From the NCBI GenBank assembly GCA_000014925.1, contig CP000474.1, forward strand, positions 1,798,001-1,862,000: DNA of 64,000 nucleotides, read 5' to 3'. The translations under genes and the position numbers were made by a program. The notes beneath the pieces are model-generated. The model did no database searches. It was given only the letters and a program-made list of their open reading frames with translations, and was not told where the DNA came from. The stretch comes from Paenarthrobacter aurescens TC1. Lineage in GTDB: Bacteria; Actinomycetota; Actinomycetes; Actinomycetales; Micrococcaceae. Of the stretch, positions 49,155 to 57,400 are shown in pieces (position 1 is the stretch's first letter; every line of letters starts with the position of its first letter).

Positions 49155-49944
49155 GGGCTGTGTCCTTTTCGGGAGAAAGCCCGTGCCCGGCCAAGGCCGC
49201 TACGGTCTTTTGAATGAAGTCGACAGTCCCGGAAAAAATCTCGGGCGCGTCATTGTCAAGGGTGGCCACGTGGCGGCTGTTGTGGAGGTAGCTGACATCC
49301 ACCGGTGCCTGGACCCTGGAACGGAGGAACTCCAGGCTCGCGTTCGAGATGACGTTGTCCACCGTGGACTTGTAGACCCGAACCGGTGAGCTGATGCGCG
49401 GCAGGATGGCCGCTGTGTCCTTGTACATCTTCTTGAGTTGGTGAGCTGCCGCAACGGGTGTGCGGGCGTAGGCACCTTCATCCTGGTCGGGCTTGAGGAT
49501 GTCGTTGGAGATGGCCGGAGTGGTCCTCACCACATACTTGAGGGCAGCGACGATGACGGCCCGGGGATCGTCGAGGACCAGCCCGGGGTTAACCACCACC
49601 GTCCCGGCAACAGGACGCGTAGCTGCTATCCGCAACGCCAAGGTTCCGCCCATGGACAGGCCGGCAGAGAAAACGTAATCACACTCGGAAGCCAGCTCAA
49701 GGTAGGCATCATCCACCGCGCGGTGCCACTCCCGCCACGAGCGGGTGGCCATGTCCTGCCAGGAGGTGCCGTGACCGGGCAGCAGCGGTAGCCTGACGGC
49801 ATAGCCTGCCTCGGCAAGGTGTTGGGCCCACGGCCTGACACTGTGCGGGCTACCAGTGAACCCGTGGGACATGACAACACCGACGCGCGGCCCGGCACCC
49901 GTCCAGCTGCTGTGGAACGGCGAAAAGTCGGGGAACATTTTCAT
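49141..49944 (-). CDS. Alpha/beta hydrolase, carboxylesterase/monoacylglycerol lipase type
   Basis: A 267-residue hydrolase. The oxyanion segment HGFTGSPHSVRPWA, nucleophile elbow AGLSMGG (Ser), and C-terminal His in NSRHVATLDND are visible. It is paralogous to the next upstream gene (49941-50729) with the shared core LPLLPGHGTSWQD and ATR/ATT-W. The ATG overlaps the upstream stop by 4 bases. Confidence 0.88.
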   Translation of the reverse strand: MKMFPDFSPFHSSWTGAGPRVGVVMSHGFTGSPHSVRPWAQHLAEAGYAVRLPLLPGHGTSWQDMATRSWREWHRAVDDAYLELASECDYVFSAGLSMGGTLALRIAATRPVAGTVVVNPGLVLDDPRAVIVAALKYVVRTTPAISNDILKPDQDEGAYARTPVAAAHQLKKMYKDTAAILPRISSPVRVYKSTVDNVISNASLEFLRSRVQAPVDVSYLHNSRHVATLDNDAPEIFSGTVDFIQKTVAALAGHGLSPEKDTAHEQA

Positions 49945-50729
49945 GATGACTCTGAGGCTACTCTGTCCCCGGCATGCTGGCGGAAAAAGCCGGCTGATTC
50001 TTCAAAAATGGTGGGTGCATCCACATCCAGGGTGGCTACGTGCCCGCTGTGCGGAAGCGCCACTACTTTCAGGCGGGAAGAGCCGATTGACTTACTGATA
50101 GTGGCCACAGAGCTCGGAGGGATGACGTCGTCAACCGAGGATTTGAAGACCAGGGCCGGAGCCTCAACGTGCGGGAGGCCCCGGGTAGCAGCGCGGAAGA
50201 GTTTCTTGAGTTCGTGGACAGACTTCAGCGGTGTCTTGGAGTAGTCTCCGTCCTCGGTTGTTACCGGCGTGGGAGTGTCCTCCACTATGGGGGTGGTGGT
50301 GCGCATGACGTACTTCAGCGCTCCGACATACCTCACGCGGCGGTCATAGAAGCTCAGCCCCGGGTTCACCAGGACCAGCCCGGGAACTTCATGGCGGGAG
50401 GCCACCCGCAGAGCCACGGCTCCGCCCATGGACAGGCCTGCCACAAAACACGTTTCGGTGTTCGCCGCCAGATCCAGGTAGCTCCTCTCGAAGGTCCGGT
50501 ACCAGTCCTGCCACCTTGTAGTGGCGAGGTCCTGCCAGCTGGTGCCGTGTCCGGGGAGCAGGGGCACGGACACCGCAAAGCCCTGCTTTGCGAGATACTC
50601 GGCCCAGGGGAGGACGCTGAGGGGGCTTCCGGTGAAGCCGTGGCAGATGGCCACTCCTATGGATGCGTTGGCTCCGTGTCCGGCATGCTGGAATGCGAGC
50701 GGCGCGGCGGGTATAAGGCGTTCCGTCAT
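49941..50729 (-). CDS. Alpha/beta hydrolase, paralogue of the adjacent gene
   Basis: A 262-residue esterase/lipase-type protein with HGFTGSPLSVLPWAEYLAKQ, VAGLSMGGAVALRVAS (nucleophile Ser) and LPHSGHVATLDVDAPTIFE (catalytic His). The pair likely arose by tandem duplication and corresponds to lipase-type genes near plsC and aroG in actinobacteria. It is divergent from the acyltransferase at 50840, which hints at a lipid role. Substrates unknown. Confidence 0.88.
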   Translation of the reverse strand: MTERLIPAAPLAFQHAGHGANASIGVAICHGFTGSPLSVLPWAEYLAKQGFAVSVPLLPGHGTSWQDLATTRWQDWYRTFERSYLDLAANTETCFVAGLSMGGAVALRVASRHEVPGLVLVNPGLSFYDRRVRYVGALKYVMRTTTPIVEDTPTPVTTEDGDYSKTPLKSVHELKKLFRAATRGLPHVEAPALVFKSSVDDVIPPSSVATISKSIGSSRLKVVALPHSGHVATLDVDAPTIFEESAGFFRQHAGDRVASESS

Positions 50730-50839
50730 GCGTCCATCGTGTCACTGTTCCTGACAAATCTCACTGGAGTAGGGTTGCTGTTGAGTGCCGGCCGGGTTGC
50801 CCGGGTGCATGCCAACCAATCGGCCGTGAGAGGACAAAC

Positions 50840-51631
50840 GTGTTCTATTGGGTCATGAAGAGGATCTTTCTCGGTCCCATTCTCAAGCTCCTGTTCCGCC
50901 CCTGGGTGAAGGGGCTGGACAACGTTCCTGAAAGCGGAGCCGCCATTTTGGCCTCCAATCATTTGTCCTTCTCGGATTCCATTTTCCTGCCGCTGATGGT
51001 CCATCGCCCTGTGATCTTTCTGGCCAAGTCCGAGTACTTCACAGGTAAAGGTCTCAAGGGACGGCTCACTGCACTGTTCTTCAGGCTGAGCAACCAACTG
51101 CCGATGGACCGGTCCGGCGGCGCGGCATCGGAGACGTCACTGCAGGCGGGCAAAGACGTCCTGAACTCGGGGGGCCTGCTGGGGATTTATCCGGAAGGCA
51201 CCCGGAGCCCGGATGCCCGGCTCTACCGCGGCAAAGTAGGCGTGGCCAAGCTTGCGCTGCAAACCCGTGTTCCCGTGGTGCCCGTGGCCATGATCGGGAC
51301 GGAGAAGGTCCAGCCTATCGGCAAGCGACTGCCGAACATCCGCAGGATCGGCCTTATTTTCGGGCAGCCTTTGGACTTCAGCCGCTACTACGGGATGGAA
51401 GACGACCGCCTGATCCAAAGGGCAGTGACCGACGAAATCATGTACGAGTTGATGCGGCTCTCCGGCCAGGAATATGTTGACGAGTACGCAGCAGTGGTCA
51501 AGGCCCAGTTGGCCGGCAAAGGCCCCGAGCCCGTCCATAAGATCGAGGTTGCTGAAGACGCCACAGCAGACATTGCAGAGGACAGGGACGAACCCCGGAG
51601 TGACGGGAACGGACCAGCGGAGAAACTGTGA
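50840..51631 (+). CDS. 1-acyl-glycerol-3-phosphate acyltransferase family protein
   Basis: A 263-residue PlsC-domain protein. It has NHLSFSDSIFLPL (H-x4-D with His and Asp) and GIYPEGTRSPDARLYRGKVGV (in parts). The final 35 residues are acidic. GTG at 50840 is chosen (GAGAGGAC upstream); an ATG 15 bases on is an alternative. It resembles the Rv2182c position next to the DAHP synthase gene. The exact acyl acceptor is not known. Confidence 0.88.
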   Translation: MFYWVMKRIFLGPILKLLFRPWVKGLDNVPESGAAILASNHLSFSDSIFLPLMVHRPVIFLAKSEYFTGKGLKGRLTALFFRLSNQLPMDRSGGAASETSLQAGKDVLNSGGLLGIYPEGTRSPDARLYRGKVGVAKLALQTRVPVVPVAMIGTEKVQPIGKRLPNIRRIGLIFGQPLDFSRYYGMEDDRLIQRAVTDEIMYELMRLSGQEYVDEYAAVVKAQLAGKGPEPVHKIEVAEDATADIAEDRDEPRSDGNGPAEKL

Positions 51632-51697
51632 CGTAAGCGGCAGCATCGGTTACGGCTGCAGTCTCGCAACCTTGCCGCAGGCTACTACTCTTGAAGG

Positions 51698-53101
51698 GTG
51701 ACTGAGCTAACCGCGAACACCGCACCCTCCGCAGCAGATCCTCTCGCCAGCACCGCCCAGAGCGGGGCAGCAAACTATCCCGGGCTCGACGCTTGGCGGG
51801 ACCTGCCAATTTCCCAGCAGCCCACGTGGTCGAACTCTGATGTCTTCAAGGCTTCCGTCAAGGAACTCTCCGTCGTGCCGCCCCTGGTCTTCGCCGGTGA
51901 AGTGGACGTCCTGAGGGAGCGCCTCGCCGCTGCTGCCCAGGGTAAGGCCTTCCTCCTGCAGGGCGGTGACTGCGCTGAAACGTTCGAGGCCGCAACAGCG
52001 GACAAGATCAGTGCCCGGGTCAAAACGATCCTCCAGATGGCAGTGGTCCTCACCTACGGCGCTGCCATGCCCGTCATCAAGATGGGGCGGATGGCCGGCC
52101 AGTTCGCGAAGCCACGCTCCTCCAACGACGAGACCCGCGACGGCGTGACGCTTCCCGCTTACCGCGGCGACATCGTGAACGGCTACGATTTCACGCCGGA
52201 ATCCCGTGCTCATGACGCCGGCCGGATGCTTCAGGCGTACCACACGTCCGCATCCACACTGAACCTTATCCGGGCCTTCACCCAGGGCGGCTTCGCGGAT
52301 CTCCGCCTGGTTCACCAGTGGAACAAGGGGTTCACCGAAAACCCGGCACACGCGCGCTACGAATCGCTGGCGCGGGACATCGACCGTGCCATTAGTTTCA
52401 TGGACTCCTGCGGCGCTGACTTCGAGGCACTCAAGCGCGTGGAGTTCTTTGCCAGCCACGAAGCACTGCTGCTTGACTACGAGCGCGCACTGACACGCAT
52501 CGATTCGCGGACCGGCTTGCCCTACGACACCTCCGCGCACTTCCTGTGGATCGGCGAGCGGACCCGTGAACTGGACCATGCCCACGTTGATTTCCTGTCC
52601 CGCGTGCGGAACCCCATCGGCGTCAAGCTCGGTCCCACTACCAGCGGCGACGACGCCCTGCGCCTGATCGACAAACTGGACCCCAACCGCGAACCTGGCC
52701 GTCTCACTTTCATTACCCGCATGGGCGCCGGCAACATCCGCGAAAAGCTGCCGGCCGTCGTCGAGCGCGTCACTGCATCCGGTGCGCAGGTGCTGTGGGT
52801 GACCGACCCGATGCACGGCAACACGGTCACGTCGCCAAACGGCTACAAGACGCGGAACTTCGATGACGTCATTGACGAAGTACGTGGATTCTTCGAGGTC
52901 CACCACGCCCTGGGCACGGTGCCGGGCGGACTTCACGTTGAAATGACCGGCGATGACGTTGCTGAGTGCTTGGGTGGTGCTGACCCGATCGACCAGGATG
53001 CCTTCCTGGACCGTTACGAGTCAGTGTGCGATCCCCGCCTGAATCACATGCAGTCCCTTGAGATGGCCTTCCTGGTAGCCGGAGCCCTCTCCAAGAGGTA
53101 G
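51698..53101 (+). CDS. aroG: 3-deoxy-D-arabino-heptulosonate-7-phosphate synthase, class II
   Basis: The first enzyme of the shikimate pathway. The 467-residue protein is a type II (plant-like) enzyme: LQGGDCAETFEAATADKI with the metal Cys, RMAGQFAKPRS, WIGERTRELDHAHVDF and PMHGNTVTSPNGYKTR. GTG at 51698 is preceded by TACTCT (51686-51691) at the distance of a -10 box, so a leaderless transcript is possible; AAGG lies too close to act as a usual ribosome site. A strong terminator follows. Confidence 0.95.
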   Translation: MTELTANTAPSAADPLASTAQSGAANYPGLDAWRDLPISQQPTWSNSDVFKASVKELSVVPPLVFAGEVDVLRERLAAAAQGKAFLLQGGDCAETFEAATADKISARVKTILQMAVVLTYGAAMPVIKMGRMAGQFAKPRSSNDETRDGVTLPAYRGDIVNGYDFTPESRAHDAGRMLQAYHTSASTLNLIRAFTQGGFADLRLVHQWNKGFTENPAHARYESLARDIDRAISFMDSCGADFEALKRVEFFASHEALLLDYERALTRIDSRTGLPYDTSAHFLWIGERTRELDHAHVDFLSRVRNPIGVKLGPTTSGDDALRLIDKLDPNREPGRLTFITRMGAGNIREKLPAVVERVTASGAQVLWVTDPMHGNTVTSPNGYKTRNFDDVIDEVRGFFEVHHALGTVPGGLHVEMTGDDVAECLGGADPIDQDAFLDRYESVCDPRLNHMQSLEMAFLVAGALSKR

Positions 53102-53110
53102 AGATACAAC

Positions 53111-53146
53111 AAAGCGCGGTCCGGATTCCCGGACCGCGCTTTTTTG
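53111..53146. terminator. Bidirectional terminator after aroG
   Basis: Stem AAAGCGCGGTCCGG / CCGGACCGCGCTTT with loop ATTC, followed by TTT. It separates convergent aroG and the protein kinase gene. Confidence 0.9.
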
Positions 53147-53172
53147 TCGTTGAAATGATCGGGACCCGATTG

Positions 53173-55239
53173 CTAGACGACAGTCAGTGTGACCACTGAG
53201 TCTTCCGGTATCTCGGTATTCACCGGGTTCTGGTCCCGGACGGTGCCGAAAAAGCCACCCAAAACCTTGTTGACCTGAACTTTGAAACCGAGCTTCTTCA
53301 GTTCCTTTTCGGCCTCGTCGGCTTGCTTGCCGATGAAACTGGGGACCTTCACCAACTTGGGTCCCTTGGACACAGTGAGTGTCACCGCTTCGCCCCGGAC
53401 AAGTGTGCCGTTCGCCGGTACTTGGGAGACAACGGCACCTTTGGGGACAGTCTTGTCGTTGACGGTCTCCGGAGCGATCACAGCTGTCAGACCGGCGTCT
53501 TGGAGGGCCTTGACGGCTGCGTCCTGCGCCAGTCCGCGCACATCGGGAACGGGGATGGGTTGGGGTCCTTTGGAGACCACCAGCGACACCGGCGTGCCAT
53601 GCCTGACTTCAGTGCCTTTGGCCGGATCCTGGGAGATCACGACGCCGGCAGGAACCTTTTCGTCGAAAGCCTGCGTGACGTTGCCGAGAGCCATTTCGGC
53701 TGCGTTGAGCGCTGTCTTTGCCTCATCCAGGCTGCCGCCGGTCAAAGTTGGCAGGGCGAAAAGCTGGGCACCCTTGGAGACGAAGAGCGTGATGGGTTGA
53801 AACTTGCGAACCTCGGCGCCGGACTCCGGCTCGGTCCCAACGGCCAGCCCTGCCAGGATGTCGTCGTCAAAAACATCTTTAGGCTCAGACTGGAAGCCGG
53901 CGGTCCGGAGAAGCTGCTGCGCTTCCGCAACGGTCTTGTTTTTGACGTCGGGCACGGTCCCCGGCGATCCGGGTCCCATTCCGAAGAACCAACCTGCCGA
54001 TGCCGCAAGCGTTGCAAGGATGACGATCACGATGGTCCAGATGATGCCACGGCGGCGGGGATTGCCCTCGCGCAGCGGGCGACTTGGCGTGGCTGCGGCT
54101 CGGGCGCGGTCTTTGATCTCTTGCCGTTCGAGTCTCTTCAGCTCCCGCTTGCCGGGCTGGCGCACGACCTCATGGTTGACTGCACCAACAGCGGCGGTTT
54201 GAGGTCTGCCCGAACCAGCTGCCGCCATGATGGTGGTGGGGTTGCTCTGGTGGGAGATCATTTCCGTGGGTGAGGCCGTGGCAGGGATGGCCTCTGTGGG
54301 GTTCCCGCCCGGGCCGCCAAGAGCTGCGGCGGCCGTCGCAGCCGCAGGGGAGCCAGGGGGTTGGGACGGCGCTTGCCTGCGGTCCAGGTCTTCGTCAGTC
54401 AGCGTGGTGCGGATGTGGCGGAGTTCGGTCAGCAAAGCAGTGCCGTCGACGGGCCTGTTCTCGGCATCTACCGCGGTGCACCACTGCACCAGCTCATCCA
54501 GGTCCTCTGCGAGGCCGGGAGCGGCGTCCGAGGGGCGTCCCACCGCTGCATTGACGTGCTGGTAAGCAACTTGGATGGGGGAGTCTCCCGCGTAGGGCTG
54601 TTTGCCCGTCAGCATCTCGTAGAGCATGATGCCGGCCGAGTAGATGTCGCTGCGGGCATCCGCAGGCTGGCCAAGCACCAGTTCGGGAGCTAAATAAGCC
54701 ACTGTGCCAATGAGGGCGCCGGTGCTGGTGTTGGCCGAGATGGCCCGGGCCAATCCAAAATCGCCCACCTTGATGCGTCCGTCGTCCGCAATGAGGACGT
54801 TCTCCGGCTTGACGTCACGGTGGATCAGGCCTGAGCGGTGGGCGGCGGCCAAGCCCTCAATGACAGGATCGATCAGCGCCAGGGCAAGGCGTGGCTGCAA
54901 GGCACCCTGTTCGTTCAGGGTGTCACGAAGGGTGTGCCCCTTGACGTATTCCATGACCAGATAGGCGATGGTGCCGTCCTCGCCTTGGTCGAGCACGCCA
55001 ACGATGTGCGGGTGCGAGAGACTCGCGGCCGCCTTTGCTTCACGGCTCAGGCGCTCCAGGAAGGTGGGATCGTTGGCCAGATGCGGGTGCAGGACTTTGA
55101 GGGCCACGTCGCGCTCCAAACGCTGGTCCGTGGCAAGGTAAACAGTGGACATTCCGCCACTCGCAAGGCGGGAACGAACCGTGTATCGGCCGTCCACGGT
55201 GGTCCCGATGAGGTGGTCCTGCGTTGGTTCTTGCACCAT
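53173..55239 (-). CDS. Ser/Thr protein kinase with four PASTA domains
   Basis: A membrane kinase of 688 residues. The Hanks-type kinase domain (about 18-280) has GGMSTVYLA, Lys48 in VALKVLHPH, HRDVKPENVL, DFGLARAI and YLAPE. A juxtamembrane basic stretch and one membrane helix (about 400-425) lead to four extracellular PASTA repeats that bind peptidoglycan. It occupies the pknL position (between aroG and the Rv2175c gene), but PknL of mycobacteria lacks PASTA domains. Likely controls cell wall growth or division and may phosphorylate GarA and the Rv2175c-like protein; those targets are inference. Confidence 0.95.
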   Translation of the reverse strand: MVQEPTQDHLIGTTVDGRYTVRSRLASGGMSTVYLATDQRLERDVALKVLHPHLANDPTFLERLSREAKAAASLSHPHIVGVLDQGEDGTIAYLVMEYVKGHTLRDTLNEQGALQPRLALALIDPVIEGLAAAHRSGLIHRDVKPENVLIADDGRIKVGDFGLARAISANTSTGALIGTVAYLAPELVLGQPADARSDIYSAGIMLYEMLTGKQPYAGDSPIQVAYQHVNAAVGRPSDAAPGLAEDLDELVQWCTAVDAENRPVDGTALLTELRHIRTTLTDEDLDRRQAPSQPPGSPAAATAAAALGGPGGNPTEAIPATASPTEMISHQSNPTTIMAAAGSGRPQTAAVGAVNHEVVRQPGKRELKRLERQEIKDRARAAATPSRPLREGNPRRRGIIWTIVIVILATLAASAGWFFGMGPGSPGTVPDVKNKTVAEAQQLLRTAGFQSEPKDVFDDDILAGLAVGTEPESGAEVRKFQPITLFVSKGAQLFALPTLTGGSLDEAKTALNAAEMALGNVTQAFDEKVPAGVVISQDPAKGTEVRHGTPVSLVVSKGPQPIPVPDVRGLAQDAAVKALQDAGLTAVIAPETVNDKTVPKGAVVSQVPANGTLVRGEAVTLTVSKGPKLVKVPSFIGKQADEAEKELKKLGFKVQVNKVLGGFFGTVRDQNPVNTEIPEDSVVTLTVV

Positions 55240-55259
55240 ACGATCCTAAACGAGGCAGG

Positions 55260-55296
55260 GAAGGGGCCCGAATCCGTGCAGGATCCGGGCCCCTTC
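55260..55296 (-). terminator. Terminator after the lytic transglycosylase gene
   Basis: A long stem GAAGGGGCCCG-A-ATCC with GGAT-CCGGGCCCCTTC (loop GTGCA), between the reverse-strand transglycosylase stop and the kinase start. Confidence 0.7.
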
Positions 55297-55313
55297 AGAG
55301 GTGCAGTTGAGGC

Positions 55314-56651
55314 CTAGCCAAAGGTGCGCTGGCGGGCCTTGATCGATTCGACGTACCGCTTGGTGTCGTCGTACATGCCGTACTTGCTGACCGAGTACTG
55401 GCCCTGGTAGTAGCCGGCAATCGCCGTGTCCAGGTCCTTGCTGGTAGCAATGAGGGTCCGAATGATAGCGACACCTGCCGTGGCGTTATCGTACGGGTCC
55501 AGGAGATTGAGCTTCCTGCCCACCAAGTCGGACGCCCACTGGCCTGAAGAAGGAATAACCTGCATGGTGCCGATGGCATTGGCGGGCGAGACTGCCCGCT
55601 GGTCAAAGCCCGATTCTTGTTCGGCGAAGGCCAAAGCCAAGGACGGGCTGACGCCCATGCGCCGAGCTGTGTCAGCCACGATGCTCTTCATTTCGGCCCG
55701 GCTGGGCACCGGTGAAGCGTTGAGCAAGGCCTTGTTCTCGTTGGCCGAACTGACAACTGCAGGCGGATATGTGAAGCCCAGGAAAGTGCTGGGGACCAGT
55801 GGCTTGGTATCGCCCACAGGCTGAAGGCCGGCACCGGGAATGGTGAGCTTCTGGCCGGGATAGATGACAGTGGTGGCTGTCACGTTGTTGTTGGCGGCCA
55901 TCAACGCAGCAAGGGAAACTCCGTGGCGGGAAGCGATGGAACTGAGGGTGTCGCCCGCCTTGATGGTGTAGGAACCTGTGCCGGCCAGTGGTGCGGGAGC
56001 AGGTGCCGGTGCTGTTGGTGCTGATGGGGCGGATCCGCCACTGACCTTGATCTTCTGTCCGGGATAGATGATGGAGCTTCCGTTGAGCCCGTTCCAGCTG
56101 AAAATGCTGGACAGCGCTACGCCATGTTTGGCTGCGATGGCGCCCAGGGTATCCCCGGGAACCACGGTGTAGATCTTTGCGGTGCCGGGGGCACTGGGCG
56201 TGGTGGGTGCGGCCGGAGCCGGCTGCGAGGGCGCTGCTGCGGCTGTGCCCGTGAGCTTGATGGTCTGTCCCGGGTAGATCAGCGTGGTGGGAGAGAGCTT
56301 GTTCAGCTGAAGAACTGCCGCAGTGTCCAGGTTGAAGCGGCGCGCGATGGCGCTGATGGTATCGCCGCGGACCACCGTGTAGCTGTCCGGGACGGACGGG
56401 GCCATGGGCCTCAGCGCTGCAGGGATCGTGGCTGCGACCGCCTGTGCGGGAATGACGGAGCCCACGTTGACCGGCTGGGCTTTCATGGCCGCCGCGAGTG
56501 TTGCGGGGATTTTTCGAGCTTGCGGTGCCGGTGTTGCCATGGACGGTTGGGCCAAAGCAAGCGAGGACAAAACCACGGCGGGAAGCGCGGCCGTGGTTGC
56601 CGCGATTACCGGCATGCTCATGGTTCGTTTCGGCGAACGGGGCGTCGTCAT
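55314..56651 (-). CDS. Secreted lytic transglycosylase with three LysM domains
   Basis: A 445-residue exported peptidoglycan hydrolase. A signal peptide covers about residues 1-38 (positive MTTPRSPKRT, then hydrophobic VIAATTAALPAVVLSSLALA). LysM repeats begin YTVVRGDTISAIARRF, YTVVPGDTLGAIAAKH and YTIKAGDTLSSIASRH, separated by Pro/Ala linkers. The C-terminal SLT domain has AFAEQESGFDQRAVSPANAIG with the catalytic Glu and GYYQGQ. ATG at 56651 follows GAGGAC; ATG at 56666 is less likely. It is the upstream neighbour of the PASTA kinase on the same strand. Confidence 0.93.
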   Translation of the reverse strand: MTTPRSPKRTMSMPVIAATTAALPAVVLSSLALAQPSMATPAPQARKIPATLAAAMKAQPVNVGSVIPAQAVAATIPAALRPMAPSVPDSYTVVRGDTISAIARRFNLDTAAVLQLNKLSPTTLIYPGQTIKLTGTAAAAPSQPAPAAPTTPSAPGTAKIYTVVPGDTLGAIAAKHGVALSSIFSWNGLNGSSIIYPGQKIKVSGGSAPSAPTAPAPAPAPLAGTGSYTIKAGDTLSSIASRHGVSLAALMAANNNVTATTVIYPGQKLTIPGAGLQPVGDTKPLVPSTFLGFTYPPAVVSSANENKALLNASPVPSRAEMKSIVADTARRMGVSPSLALAFAEQESGFDQRAVSPANAIGTMQVIPSSGQWASDLVGRKLNLLDPYDNATAGVAIIRTLIATSKDLDTAIAGYYQGQYSVSKYGMYDDTKRYVESIKARQRTFG

Positions 56652-56909
56652 GAAATTTGTCCTCATCTCGAACAGCGGGAGTGATTGTTGACGCTGTTGT
56701 CAGTGTTACCAGTGGTGCTGATGTTATCAATGATGCAAATGTGATCAGTGTGAATCTCTCATACTTAGTCGATCCACACAACAATTCCTGTCAAACCGGG
56801 CAAAAGACCACAATTGATGCGCAGGAAATCGCTACTGAAGAGCGGTCTGCGGGAATTGGCGGGGGACTCCGGCTAGGCGCCGGGCGGGGCGGCGTGGCAA
56901 CCTTGATCC
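56652..56909 (-). other. AT-rich promoter and leader of the transglycosylase gene
   Basis: A 258-base divergent gap. The part at 56680-56800 is unusually A/T rich for this genome and, read on the minus strand, repeats short AACATCAGC/AACACTGAC/AACAGCGTC-like units. I could not recognise a ydaO (cyclic di-AMP) riboswitch by eye. No gene is visible. Confidence 0.5.
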
Positions 56910-57263
56910 GTGAGTAATGTAGAAAGCCTTGTTTCCGACTGGCTGCCGCTGCCGGATGTTGCCGAAATGTTGGAAGTTTCCATCACCAAAGTCCACGGAC
57001 TTCTGGATGAACGTGCGCTTGTCGCCATCAGGCGGGGAGAACGGAACATCCGCTCAATCCCGGCCCTTTTTGTCCAGGACGGGCATGTTGTAGACAGCTT
57101 GAAGGGAACCATTGCGGTTCTCAGCGACGCCGGCTACAACGACGAAGAACTGATCATCTGGCTTTTCACCGCGGATGAGTCTTTGCGCGGGCGCCCCATA
57201 GACGCACTTCGCGAGGGGCGTAAGACAGAGATCAGGCGTCGCGCCCAGTCTTTGGCCTGGTAA
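56910..57263 (+). CDS. Rv2175c-like DNA-binding protein
   Basis: A 117-residue protein with an N-terminal winged helix-turn-helix (LPLPDVAEMLEVSITKVHGLLDERALVAI) and a C-terminal helical part (DEELIIWLFTADESLRGRPIDAL). In M. tuberculosis Rv2175c is a DNA-binding substrate of kinase PknL; here a PASTA kinase lies on the other side of the transglycosylase gene. GTG at 56910 has no clear ribosome site, so it may be leaderless. Confidence 0.88.
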   Translation: MSNVESLVSDWLPLPDVAEMLEVSITKVHGLLDERALVAIRRGERNIRSIPALFVQDGHVVDSLKGTIAVLSDAGYNDEELIIWLFTADESLRGRPIDALREGRKTEIRRRAQSLAW

Positions 57264-57293
57264 CTGCCCTTCCTCTAACTGGGACGCCTCAGC

Positions 57294-57370
57294 AGGAGAC
57301 CGGCATAAACGCGGACGACGGCGGTGATTCACCGCCGTCGTCTCTGCATGTCGTCTTTATGCCGGCCTCA
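57294..57370. terminator. Large nested bidirectional hairpin
   Basis: Outer arms GACCGGCATAAA and TTTATGCCGGCC enclose a perfect inner stem GACGACGGCGGTGA / TCACCGCCGTCGTC (57314-57342). It lies between convergent genes. The outer arms carry A and T runs suited to termination in both directions. Confidence 0.8.
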
Positions 57371-57400
57371 AGGATTGTGGGCTGCACAAATTCCCTTGAG

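Noticed and set aside
56667..56909. A ydaO cyclic di-AMP riboswitch before the transglycosylase gene
   Set aside because: I could not find the conserved core by eye; a covariance search would decide.
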